Source of the DNA: Gnetum montanum
Taxonomy: Eukaryota > Streptophyta > Gnetopsida > Gnetales > Gnetaceae
NCBI GenBank assembly: GCA_015680685.1
Contig: MNCI01007937.1
Coordinates: 8,038-70,563 of the forward strand
DNA: 62,526 nt
Direction of reading: 5' to 3'
Of the stretch, positions 9,760 to 20,439 are shown in pieces. Within the stretch, counting starts at the first letter, position 1; each line of letters begins with the position of its first letter. The position numbers and the translations under genes were made by a program. The notes beneath the pieces were generated by a model that worked only from the letters and a program-made list of their open reading frames with translations, searched no databases and was not told the origin of the DNA.

Positions 9760-11973
9760 CTAAGAATCTACCAGATGCCCACGTGGGGTACCTGAGTAGA
9801 AATGTTTCAAATGAAATGCATTAAAATTCCTATTCAACCTATATCCTTGCAAATCAGCAATCTTAAACACATTTGGGGCAGTGATGTCTACAATTTGGAA
9901 TGGACCTGACCACATAGGTGAAAACTTAGTTTGAGGGCCAGTCTGACCAGACGCTCTATCTCTCTTAAGGACTAGATCACCTACTTGAAAATTTTTAACT
10001 GGATGTTTTTTATTGAACCATCTCTTGACAATTTGTTGATGCTTAAGATTATGAAAATCAAGACCTACTTTTACCTTGCTTGATCGTTTTCTATAAAGTT
10101 TTTCCTTAATATAAGTTTTAATGATAGGTCTAGGTCTTGGTGGGTCATCGGATATAGCTTTTCTAGGAGAATGTTTCATGGATGTATTGTTAAAATTTAG
10201 CACACCTTCAAATGTTTTAAGAGGTAAGGTCTTATTTATATCTTTGTCTTCCCCTAAAGGTGGTGGATCACTTAGACAAAATCCATCGTGTTGTTGATAA
10301 GGTAAGGTGTCTCCATAGTTTTCTTCACCTTCTCTAGAACTTTGATAGGATTTGATGGGGTCTGCATAAGAGATAGGACTTTTTGTAGTTCCACTTACAT
10401 AGTCATTTTCAACATGTTCACTACACTCAACCTCAATAACCCCAACATATAGATTAGCATTTCGATCTTCCAAAGATTGATTTTGTTGATCCAAGTTTGT
10501 TACTACTTGTTTGTAGAAGGGTTCTTGGGGTATAGTCATGTATTCAGATTTTCCTTTGATAGGGATCAATAATTCCGAGAAATCTGACCTAAAGAAGCCC
10601 CCAAACTTAGCTCCAAAAGTTCTAGATAAGAGCACACCATATGTGGGTTTCATGTCAACTACTAGGATGTCTGTATAACATGTAAATGTAGGGTATTTCT
10701 TAAGTTGTACTTTTACTCCTTTTAATAACCCTACTACAGGTACGCTAGATCCATCAAGTTGAATTACACTTTTAGTTTGTGGTATCATTTGTGCTCCTAA
10801 GGTGTTACAAATGTCAAGAGGCATAACACTAACAGTTGCACCTGAATCCATTAAACAGTTATGGACATTCTTTCCTAAAATAATCAAAGTGGTTAGAAAA
10901 GGGGGATGATCCTTTTTGCTAGACATAGAATTATCCATGTTTTGTACTGGTAACGTGTTAGGACTTTCTGCAAAGTGAACATGCCTTTCGGGAATTGGGG
11001 ATTTTTCTCTTTGGGCTACAGGTGTATGAACCATATCCCGAATCACTTCTTTCATTTCGTTAAAGTGTAGAAGGTCATACATCGAAATGTTGGCTTTCAC
11101 TCTTTTTAAGTCCTCAACCAAATCATAATTCTTAGGTTCATCTTTGGCTTCTTGTTGAGATGGAACTCTCCTAAGTACAGATGGGGGGTTTGGTTGTTGT
11201 GGGGCAATTACTTGGGATGACCCAGATTGATTGTTTCCATTGTTTTGACTAGGAACTCTTTTGTTTGGAGGTGTATAGAAATTGTTTCTAGTTTGTCGTT
11301 GTGTAGCATTCATAATGTCACTGATTTTACGGTAGCGAGTGTTGTGTGGGTTAGGGTCGCCTACCATGACTTGTTCTAATGAGGAAACCTCTTCATTTTC
11401 TGTCTCATGAGGTACATCAAGAACCATGATAGGGGTTTTTCCATTTTGTTGCCCTTGGGTATTGTCACCATACAATGCCATGAATTGAGGACAAGTCTTT
11501 TCAGAATGTTGCCTCGTATTATGAAGATGACAATAATCATCGTTGATTGATGCACTTGGTTTTTCTGGTTGTATAGGGCTTTTGTTATTGTTTCTCTTTA
11601 GCTCAACCACTTCATTGGATAGTTTTTGTAGTGAAGTGAGTATTTGGGTCATCTGATTTTGAGTTTGGGTTGGTGGTTCAACAGAATTTGATGTCCCATT
11701 TGGGTTTATGATGGATTGAATCAAGGCTTTTGATTCGTCATCATTCAAACCAGTGTTGGATGGTAAGAATGAAGAGGACATGGGGCCTTGTGAGTAATTA
11801 CTTAAAGGTGGAGTTGATTGAAAAGGAGAAACAACTTGAGGCATAACATTAGATGTTTGAAAACTTGGTAGGAGTGGGTTTGATTGCATCGGGTTGCTAA
11901 CACTCATCATCCCAAATTGGGTTTGGATGCTGTTCATAAGGGTTATTTGCTCTAATTCCACAGCTTTTGACAT
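9760..11973 (-). pseudogene. E1 protease fused to integrase C-terminal tail (737 codons)
   Basis: A long uninterrupted minus-strand frame. A gag-like C-terminal segment holds a Cys/His motif (CHLHNTRQHSEKTC). Next comes a retroviral-type aspartic protease with catalytic DSGATVSVMP and flanking LIILGKNVHNCL. After a charged linker follows an integrase C-terminal region (FQVGDLVLKRD, SGPFQIVD, FNAFHLKHFY). The RT, RNase H and catalytic integrase domains that normally separate protease from this tail are missing, and the frame is continuous across the junction. The first visible Met is probably not the true start: the frame once continued from the gag ORF to its right, as described for the 41-bp duplication. 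The long open frame suggests a non-autonomous family that spread in this shape. Confidence 0.75.
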
Positions 11974-11990
11974 TGCACCTTGTATTTCTA

Positions 11991-12695
11991 TTATGTTGGG
12001 ATCAGATTTGATAGCATAAGCGAAGCATGGATCATGTTGGGATCAGATTTGATAGCATAAGCGAAGAATGGATCAATAGTAGAGAGATAGAAGTTGAGGA
12101 TACCATCTGGTTGTGGTCGCATCTCATTTGGCACATAGGCTAGTTGATGAAGGAATCTAAGGTTATAATCCCTAACGTTTTCCCCAGGTAACTTTCTTAG
12201 GCTGGTAAAATTGCTTGATGCGATGGCAGGGCTTGTAAATTTGTCAAATTGATTTAAAAACTTGTTTTTGAATTCTTGCCATGTGTTGATAGAGGCATCA
12301 GGAAGCATTAAGAACCATTGGGTTGCTTTGGTCCTAAATGTCGTTACGAACACTCTGCATGCCACATCATTATGTATAATGTTGTGGATCCCTAATAAAG
12401 TTTTAAAACATTGTATGTGTTGACGTGCATCATTCATAGGGGTTGAAAGATCGAAGAACAAGTTTATGTTTTGAAGGGACTTTGATATGTCATGGTAGTT
12501 GTGAAAGTTAAAAGGCTTCCTTACTAAGGGAGCCGGGGGTTGATGGGCTGCCATCTTAGTTCGAGGTTTTTTAGAAATTGAACTTGGAAAAAGTGAAGCT
12601 CGTTGTTTTCTCAAAGTAGATTGATGAGTAGTTGGTTGACTAGGGGTAGGAGTATGAGTTCTTTGTTGAGATACTCCGTAAGAAAAGTCACTCAT
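11991..12695 (-). pseudogene. gag: E1 gag capsid domain (234 codons)
   Basis: Starts MSDFSYGVSQQRT with a Ser/Thr/Pro/Gln-rich leader, then a retrotransposon Gag capsid domain from about residue 65: ATQWFLMLPDASINTWQEFK and KLPGENVRDYNLRFLHQL are typical of the plant Gypsy Gag fold. The last about 14 residues (MIHASLMLSNLIPT) come from a tandem duplication that shifts the frame; without it the frame would enter the next ORF. The leader of the element (12696-13065) is AT-rich with no other feature. Probably codes for a capsid-like protein, now truncated. Confidence 0.75.
11995..12076. repeat. 41-bp tandem duplication breaking the E1 reading frame
   Basis: Units 11995-12035 and 12036-12076 are nearly identical: one internal mismatch and a different last base. 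Because 41 is not a multiple of three, the duplication shifts the minus-strand frame and creates the stop that separates gag from the downstream ORF. Confidence 0.9.
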
Positions 12696-13065
12696 AAAAT
12701 GAAAAATAACAAGAAATGTAAAATGCTAATAAACTGTGAAAATTAAAGAAAATAAAAAAAACATTTGAATGCTATATTTTTTTATTTTTAAAATTTTTGA
12801 AAGTAAAATTGAAATTGTAAAATTTCAGAAAAGCAAGTAAAAAGCAAAATAATTTTAATCGCCTAAATAAAATTTCAGAAAAATAACTTAAAAAGGATTG
12901 CTAGAATATAAATTTGGAAATTTTGAAATTTTGAAACTAAAATAGAGCAATAAAACTGAAAATAGAGAGGCAAAAATTAAATAGACAGTAATAAGAAATG
13001 ATAATTTATATTTTCTTAAAGAAAAAGAAACATAAAAGGAAAATAAAGAAAAGGTTGAGAAACTG

Positions 13066-13082
13066 CCCTCCTTCTAGCGCCA
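13066..13082 (-). other. Primer binding site of E1
   Basis: On the minus strand TGGCGCTAGAAGGAGGG follows the 5' LTR after a 6-base gap. It begins with TGG as primer sites must (pairing with the tRNA CCA end). The matching tRNA was not identified with certainty; it is not the tRNA-Asp used by the E0 family. Confidence 0.6.
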
Positions 13083-13088
13083 AAAAGG

Positions 13089-14784
13089 TGTTGATGCGTA
13101 AATTTTGGACACGACGCCAACACCTGTGAAAACTCGTTTTAGGAGACTATTGCCTAGGGTGCCTCCTGTATGGGTACGAAAACTCGGGAATAGTCTCAGC
13201 TGGAAAGGGCTATGTGACAAACAACAATAATATTTTAAACAGAATATCAAAATAAAAGCTTATATTTAATTTAATATTTAAGTACTCCAATTTAATTTAA
13301 TATCGGAAACTTAGTATAATTTGTGTAATTTGCAAAATGATAAATAATTCAAGTATTCAAATTTCATATGTCCCGTTGTTGCTGAAGCAGTTGCGAATGA
13401 GGACCGGGATCTAGCGTGAGGCAGAAGTTGTCTTGGGTGTAGCAGCAAGGCAGGGTCTGTGCGCAGCCATCTTTATCAAGCTGAAGTAGCTTCTGGTACA
13501 CTGGAAGGTCCAGAGTTGCGAAGCGGTCTCCATTGTTGAAATTCTTTATAAACTAAAAGAAAACCGGTATGCACTAGCGACACATATAGAAGCTGTGTTG
13601 CCGGTAAAATTATCAGAAATGTCTCCAGGACTCTCAGATGAGCATTCCTGCCTCCTATTGCGATCTCTTTGCATGCACACCCGACAGCTAAGACTGTAAG
13701 GGCCCCCAGGCGGTGGTAGCAGCCGAAGCTATGGGAGAAAGGCTCGATGCGGTCCAGCGCATCAAATCATGGAATCTTGAGAGACAGGTGCCTGCTCCAA
13801 CGCAGCCGGCTATTAACGCAAATATCACAACGAACGTCGTTACCTGGTTCCCCACGGACACTGCGAGTGGCGTAAACGTTATTGGAAGTCCTGCAAGGCC
13901 TGTGATCTCAACAACACGTGAGGCAACAGATCGGCGGATTTGTCGCTGCTGTTGCGGCTATGGACGCAGCCGCAGAGAAATAGAGGGCGCGCAGATCTCA
14001 CCACTCGTGGCGCAGATCGCGAGCGGCCACCGCGGGCAGCAGCGAAAAACAGGATACCGCGGGCTGCAGCGGAGGCAGAGGGAGGAGGTGGACACAGACG
14101 TGCTGCAGCGGGTGGAAGAACAGAGAGAGGTCGTTGTTTCGCGTGCGGCCGGGGCGGAGAAGGATGCGCAGCGGCGACGGTGGGAAACCAGCGGCGACCG
14201 AACAAGGGGCGACGCTGGTGTCGGCGGCAGCCAGAAGAAACTGTTAGTGGCTGCGCAAGGTTTGAATGCCGCAGGTCTGGGGATCTAACAGCAGCGCTGC
14301 GTCTACGGCTGGGGAAATCAGCCCGAGTGCAGAAAATCAGCGACGCAGGGTTGGATCTGCTCCCTGGAGGATCGAAACTAGTGTCTGAGCAGGGCCGGAT
14401 CTGCCTGCCCGAGAAGCCTCCGAAGAAAGTCTGCCTGTGAGAGAAGCCCGCTGAAAANCCGCAGAGAAATAGAGGGCGCGCAGATCTCACCACTCGTGGC
14501 GCAGATCGCGAGCGGCCACCGCGGGCAGCAGCGAAAAACAGGATACCGCGGGCTGCAGCGGAGGCAGAGGGAGGAGGTGGACACAGACGTGCTGCAGCGG
14601 GTGGNGGTTAATTTTGTGGGTGGGTGATGTGTTTTAAGATGTGCATTACTTATTATTTTGTTCAATTATTAATTTATTTTTCTTTTGAAATCTTTTTTTT
14701 TTAATTTTAAAATTTTATATTGTTATAAATTAAATTGGTTCAAACAAGGCCCTATGCCTAGCATGGGTAAGGTTGGCCTCAACA
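13089..14784 (-). repeat. E1 5' LTR (1696 bp), partly misassembled
   Basis: The 5' LTR in minus orientation, next to the primer site. It matches 6971-8668 except at 14458-14605, where two undetermined bases bracket a 146-bp block copied from elsewhere in the same LTR. The sequence expected there (compare 8324-8505) is missing. Confidence 0.9.
14458..14605. other. Likely assembly artefact: N-flanked 146-bp duplicate
   Basis: Bases 14459-14604 are identical to 13970-14115 and are bracketed by an N at 14458 and another at 14605. The paralogous LTR has unrelated sequence at this point. An exact internal copy between two undetermined bases is the signature of gap filling, not biology. Confidence 0.8.
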
Positions 14785-14789
14785 GGTAC
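14785..14789. repeat. Target site duplication of E1, right copy (GGTAC)
   Basis: Second copy of the 5-bp duplication, directly after the LTR end at 14784. LINE coding sequence resumes immediately to the right. Confidence 0.9.
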
Positions 14790-15301
14790 CATCTCTAGAA
14801 AGTTTGTCTAGAGAGGGTGAAGGAGAAAAGCTATTAAGATACTTGAAAAATTTCTTACAATGCTCATCTTGAATATTTAACCAAGTTTGCTCTTAATTAA
14901 GGCACTTTGTGCCTTGTATACTTCCCAATGTTGGAAACTTGAGTGGACTCTAGCTAACTCCTCATGAATTTGAATATTCAAGGGATCTTGAGCTAATCTC
15001 TTAGTAAGGTGATTAATAGTGGAGCAAATGTTGTTGTACTCATGTCTAGCATGAGAGGCCACTTCCTTGCCATAAAAGTGGGAAAAATTCCTCACCCTAC
15101 TAGTAGCAAAAAGCCACTATTGGATCCATCCCACTTAACCTAGAGGCCCAGGTTCTACATTCCAAAGATTTGCAAGAAGTTGTTGAGTGGTAGAAGAAGA
15201 AAAATGGTTACAGTGTAATTGGAAGAGATGGAAGTTATGCTTGTGATGACTACCGTGGATCTGCATAGATATAGTGATGGAATAATGGTTTGATAAGGCT
15301 A
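14790..15301 (-). mobile_element. LINE, block 2: endonuclease end and endonuclease-RT linker
   Basis: Continues the LINE across E1. The minus-strand piece 14877-15095 reads like the helical linker between the endonuclease and RT of plant L1 ORF2 (DPLNIQIHEELARVHSSFQ, ending QSALIKSKLG). Nearer E1, DEHCKKFFKYLNSFSPS continues it and flows into the RT upstream region at 6965. At 15135-15301 SNHYSITISM corresponds to the SDH end of the endonuclease. E2 interrupts the endonuclease at 15301/15302. Confidence 0.7.
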
Positions 15302-16199
15302 TGATGAGCGACGAGCAGACCCTCCACCCAACCATATGAATCATAAGCATTACGCATGATTTGATTGAATTTCAAGGACTTCTAGGTTTTAACGTACACT
15401 GGTCTAGAAGGTGAATCAACTATTGCAATTGTTGTCTTCCTAGTTACACTTGTGAGTACAAGGGTATGGTTAAGTATAATTGAGGCAGATGATTTTTATC
15501 ATTTTTATGTTTTTATGTTCTAAGTTACCCAAGAATAAATAATAAAGAATAAGATAACTAATTACTAGATTAATCTAATCAACTAGCTAACACTTAACTA
15601 ATCCTAACACAAGCATTTGTTCCCACTTGCTGTACACATCCTAAACACATATAATGCTATTGGGTTACCAAACGTTAAGCGTTATTGGGATTACCAAGCG
15701 TTACATGTATGCTCAAAGTGGTTGTACTTATGTGTTTTACTTAATCACTATTTAATATAGCTTAATTAATTAATTACTTAATTACCTAAAATATTAAAGG
15801 AAATTGCTTAAAATATTAAATGCTTAAAGGAAACAATTAATCTATTTCAAAGTGTTGCAAGGTTTATTAGAAAGCTCATCTTTATTGCTACACACACTAT
15901 AGTACTCAGGTACAATAGTGCTCGAATAAAGATCCATATACTCTTTGACTCCTACTGTGGGTACTTAGAAATTATTCTAACTTTCAAAAGGAAAAACTAT
16001 TAAAGTTTTGCTACAACGATGCAAACTTATGCTATAAATGTGGTAGATGATGCACATTTATAGGCAAAAATAGGATGCCTTGTCGATGGTACAAGTGAAT
16101 GAGTTAAACATTGCATCGATGAGATCCCATCGACGAGATCACATTGATGGCATCCCATCAACGTAGCCAAACCATGATCCTTAATTGTATCCCCATGAC
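15302..16199 (-). repeat. E2 3' LTR (898 bp)
   Basis: Direct repeat of 22564-23463. The left end on plus is TGATGAG. The right boundary was set where homology stops; on minus the sequence CATGGGGA just before it could be the polypurine tract. A TATA-like TATAAAT lies on minus near 16058-16065. Confidence 0.8.
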
Positions 16200-18985
16200 T
16201 GAATGAAAACTCATTCTTGAGTTCTTTAGAAAATTTGAGAAGGTACGGGATTATTGACTGAAAAAACAAACACATAAACAACACAACAAAAACTATGTGC
16301 CCAAGTGTACAATTTTACATTGATTACAAAATTTTGGTATTCAAAACAACAAGATTGAATACTAGGACAAAACTAACAAAAAAAATTCCTCAGATGGTGC
16401 AAAGATTTTGGAGAAGATCAAACAGTCCCAAGCGGTGGAGGCTTCGAAGGGCCTTCTACTGCTTCAGGTGCATGTGGTGGTTGAGGTGGTTGTGGTCGTC
16501 TTGTGACAACTGTAACTTCTAGTGAAAGACAAGGCATCTAACAGTGCCTTCATCTTCTCCTCCTTACTTTAGGGATTATTGATAGTTCATGCGACTTTGC
16601 CAATGTGGGCTAGAATGGGAATATCCCATAGATAGGGCATTACAGGGAACAACTCCTTAACGTTCATGAATGAGGCAGTAGATTGTTAACATTCGATATC
16701 AAATGCGCTAAGTGCATTGCACAGCTCTTGGTAGTTGTTCATTTGCTTGGAAAGGTTCTCAACAGTTGATCATTGATCAATGAACTTCAATTTAAGAACC
16801 TCGAGTTTAGCATTGGTAATCTTAAGCCTCTACTTCGTGTCTTTGTGATGCTTGAACTCTGTCTCGTACAGGAAGTATGAGATAGTCACTTGCTTCTCCA
16901 ATACAAACCATGGCCTTTAGGTAGTCACCATTGCTAGATTTGCATAACAAAGATTGGAAAGCTCCATGTACTTTGTCATCTCCTCGATCTACAACTCCTT
17001 GATGCAAATTTATGGTTTTTTGTATGCATTCAACTCACCAAAGATAGGCTATCATACATCGCCTCCTTGTTGGAGTTGTTGGAGGGCCTCATTCACCTTT
17101 ACCTTCACTAATTAAATTTCTTTTTCATTGATTTCTTTTTGTAGACCTACTTGATTTCTATAATAATTTTTTACTTTCTCAAATTTTAGAGCCTTATTTT
17201 TCTCGGAGGCTATCTCAATGACGAACTTTTGGCTAAGAGCACGGACTTCCTTCATGGAGAGATTTCTATTTTTGACTACCAATATCCTTAGTTCATTATT
17301 TGCTTTGGCTAGCTGTTCCTGTTGTTGATGGATAAAATCTTGCATTTGCTGTTTCTACACATCAACATTCCACAGGCGATGATTTTCTGTGGTCAAAATT
17401 ACATTCTGATGACACATCTGGACTAAGTCCTTGTGAATGATGTACAATTTAACATTGGTCATAGACTGGTCAAAGATAGCTATCTCCTTCTCATTCTCAA
17501 CCTTTTTGAGCTTGTCTTCAAGTTTCTTAAAGGCTTCCTCCCTTTTCAGTGTAGGGTTGAGAAACATAAAGTCGACGAGACAGGCTCTTAATTTGGTAAC
17601 CTCTATAGCCAAGTGTTAGTTCTCAACTTAAGTTGTTTTGAGGTGCCCCTCCAATATAATGCATTTGCTCGTTACTTCTAGTAGCTTTGATTGGATTGTA
17701 GTGATTGTATCTAGAAGGTCAAAGACATCCATAATCGATTGTCTAGTTCCCACTAGTTGATCCAATAACTCCTCATGCTATGTTGCACTCAATATATCGC
17801 TAAGGGTTCTTGTGGATGTTTGCACATCTCTGAGTGCAGAAACATCTAGTATAGATGCCACAAGTGTATTCAATGCTTTGGAAATTCTATCAATAATCAC
17901 CTCTGCTACTTTTTTCTACCCATGGTGCTACATCACCAAGACAATTACTCCCTCATCCTCCTCCAGATGCACCAAAAAGTAGCAGCATTCCTAGAGATTT
18001 CTGGGAATTGCGGATGCTGAGAAAGACATACTATTACCTTTTAGGCATTAGGATTTGATCTTGCAGGTAGCTACATTCTTTGGGTTGATAACATTGGCCC
18101 ACCTCCTTCCATCTAGCTAATAGTTCAAGCCACTTCGTTGAGGTGACTCATTGTTGGGAGATACACAGATGGATCTCACACATGTGCTCAAGGGTAGCGT
18201 TAGACTTTAGCATTACTTCATGAGTAGGTGGTGGAGATGGTAATTGCTGTTCCTCTTCTTGGATGAATTTAAAAGGTGCCTTATCCTTCATCATCTCTGC
18301 CTACGAAGTAGATGGAGCATGTTGGATAGCGTCATATGTGTAGTGAGTTATGCGTCCCCACTTGCATAATTTTTGGATGAGGCATGGGAGGGAGAGTGCC
18401 TTCCTTCCATGTTCATTTTTCTTTAAACTCCTTCTCTATCTTAAGATAGATCAACTATGGAAGGTTGACTGGGAATCTACCACTTAGAGTGACACACGCA
18501 TGGGCGGAGAAGGTTGTGATCTTACTTTGTCTCATTTTTGGATTGAGGTGAAAGGTTGCAATCTTGAAATATGCATCTTCCACTGTGGTTAGTGCACCAA
18601 ACTCCTTTTGGTATACTCCATAACACTACTGCATTCATTCCTTCTTGACACCAGGATTTTCCTGCATTGGAATCTTTGGTAAATTGGCCCTAGTTTCTTG
18701 TAACCCAAGGTCCTTTGTAATGGCTTTCATTGAGTAGGACACTGAAATGTTCTAGATCTTGATTATTGAACTAGCTTGCTGATTATTCTAGAAAAGCTAT
18801 GTTTCTCCCATGTATCACTACCCATTAGAAGTGATTGTGGGCCACATGGAAGAGTTCTACAATTGAGTCTTAACTTCTAGAGGTGTGAACTTTAAGAAAG
18901 GTTTGAAGTTTAACTCTTGGAGTACTGATTTTTGGACCTTCTTGTTCATGATCTGCTTCAACTTGGGGTTCAGCCATTGCTATGA
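16200..18985 (-). pseudogene. E2 accessory region: transposon-protein-like and coiled-coil relics
   Basis: Between the RT scrap and the 3' LTR the minus strand carries broken coding sequence not normally in gag-pol. Near 18250-18400 it reads ALSLPCLIQKLCKWGRI, resembling the 'putative plant transposon protein' domain (PF04195) of Tat/Athila accessory ORFs. At 17112-17620 are two stretches rich in heptad-like Lys/Glu/Leu (FKKLEDKLKKVENEKEIAIF; QEQLAKANNELRIL), predicted coiled coil. Function in such elements is unknown; an env-like or structural role has been proposed for comparable ORFs. Many stops and frameshifts. The family call is from memory of motifs. Confidence 0.45.
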
Positions 18986-19207
18986 CTATCTCTTTGGCTT
19001 GATGGAAGGATTAGTACAAATGCAATGCTGGCATATCCTAGGATCAATCTTAGTGAGTTCAGGATATGACCAAGTAAAGGTTGTTGGCCATTTGTTAACC
19101 ATCTTTAGCAGCATCTTTTTCTGCTCAGGAGCAAGATTGGCATTGATTATCATCAACTTGCCATTTTTTAGGAATGCATACTCCATGCCAGCAAGTAGAG
19201 TTTTCAA
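18986..19207 (-). pseudogene. pol: E2 pre-RT/RT N-terminal scrap
   Basis: Reads LLAGMEYAFLKNGKLMIINA, then EQKKMLLKMVNKWPTTFTW and ICQHCI. This corresponds to the segment just before the RT palm in Athila/Tat Gypsy elements (LKYAFLG..., EEQE..L...L..H..A.GW, I.P..C.H.I). No RT catalytic motifs follow, so the deletion begins here. Confidence 0.6.
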
Positions 19208-19495
19208 CTCTATGGGCTCTTATTTGAAATTTTCAGGGATTTCCAAATCTTCCTAATAAGTGTCATTAGGTTCATCATTAGCGAGTTAGTAATGAACTTT
19301 ATCTAGTTCATCCATACCCTCAACATAAATACATGTTAGGCTCTTAGTGGATTCCATGCAAAGTGTGTTTCTTTCAAGATCACTTGTCAGCCATTGGGTG
19401 CACTCCCATTTTGTGGCTGCTACGAGCAAGCACTTTTGAATTTTAGATTAATCTACACACTATTTGCATGCTTTGATTGATGTGCTTTTGATATA

Positions 19496-20080
19496 TCATA
19501 ATTTTTGCACACAGTTACATCCTGTATCATTGTACGTGATGCATGGAACTCTCTTTTTCTCGATCTTTTTAAAATAATTTTTCTTGTAAATTTTCAGGGA
19601 AAGATCTTTGATGTCCATTCGTGTATCAATAATGCTTAACCAAGCTCTTCCCATAATGATTGGGAAGTTCCCCTTGTAGTTGTCAACCTTGATCACCAAA
19701 AAATCAGTAGGATAAGACCACCCATAGATAATGAGCATAATATCCTCCACCAGTCCTAAAGGAATAGTTATGGACTGATTTGCTAATTCTAAAAAATATG
19801 TTGCTCTTTTTGAGAGGAGGTAGGTTCCATGCTTTGTACATTTCATGAGAAATCAGATTGATACTAGAACCTAAATTAAGAAAAGCCTTGCATGGCTCAT
19901 TCCCAGTAATCTGTAAGTAGATGAGTAAACTTTTAGGATCAACTCTTTTCTTAGGAAGGTTGCTAGCCTTGATCCAATCGGATACAACATGGGTTAACAT
20001 GATTTTGTGGATCTTGGGAGGTGTTTGGTTTGAAAGATTCTCGAAAGAAATGGATGTAGAGGATGAAGGTGACACAGGGT
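19496..20080 (-). pseudogene. pol: E2 aspartic protease relic
   Basis: Two overlapping frames make up one protease: KAFLNLGSSINLISHEMYKA (20075 side), then FPIIMGRAWLSIIDTRMDI (19496-19846). Athila-type proteases have D-L-G-A-S-I-N at the active site; here the aspartate position reads N (LNLGSS), so the catalytic residue is lost as well as the frame. Confidence 0.65.
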
Positions 20081-20439
20081 GGCCAATTGCATAAGTCGGT
20101 TATGGCTTTGTAGGGCTATTGGTTTGAAACAATGGTCTTTTTTTGGGTCTAGTTTTTGAACCACTCGACAAAGGAATTGGTTGTAAGTTAATGACCCTAA
20201 TATCATAATGTTGTTGCGGTTGTGCGGGAATATCACCTTGCATGAATAGAGTAGGTAGTAATTAGGTTGAAAGAGGAGGGACATGTGTTGAAGGATGAGG
20301 AGGGTATTGATGAAATAGGGATTTCCCTCTAAGAGATGGAGAATGAGCTCTGTTGTACTTTGAAGGGTCGTAATGATGCTAAGAAGAAGCGTGACTGGAA
20401 GAGTCACACGGAGACATGGGTTGTTGAACATAGTACCCA

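Larger units (their letters stand above)
6971..14784 (-). mobile_element. E1: complete but internally deleted Ty3/Gypsy element
   Basis: A 7.8-kb element with LTRs 6971-8668 and 13089-14784, ends TGTTG...CAACA, and a perfect GGTAC target duplication. The minus-strand coding region (9760-12695) holds gag, protease and the C-terminal tail of integrase; RT, RNase H and the integrase core are absent, so it needs proteins in trans. The LTRs differ at scattered positions by eye, suggesting moderate age. It sits inside the LINE, between the endonuclease-RT linker and RT, so it is younger than the LINE. Confidence 0.9.

Noticed and set aside
13713-14493. Matching long ORFs in the second E1 LTR
   Set aside because: Same LTR effect, and some cross undetermined bases and the misassembled block.
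6966-14789. E1 as an autonomous element
   Set aside because: No RT, RNase H or integrase catalytic core is present.
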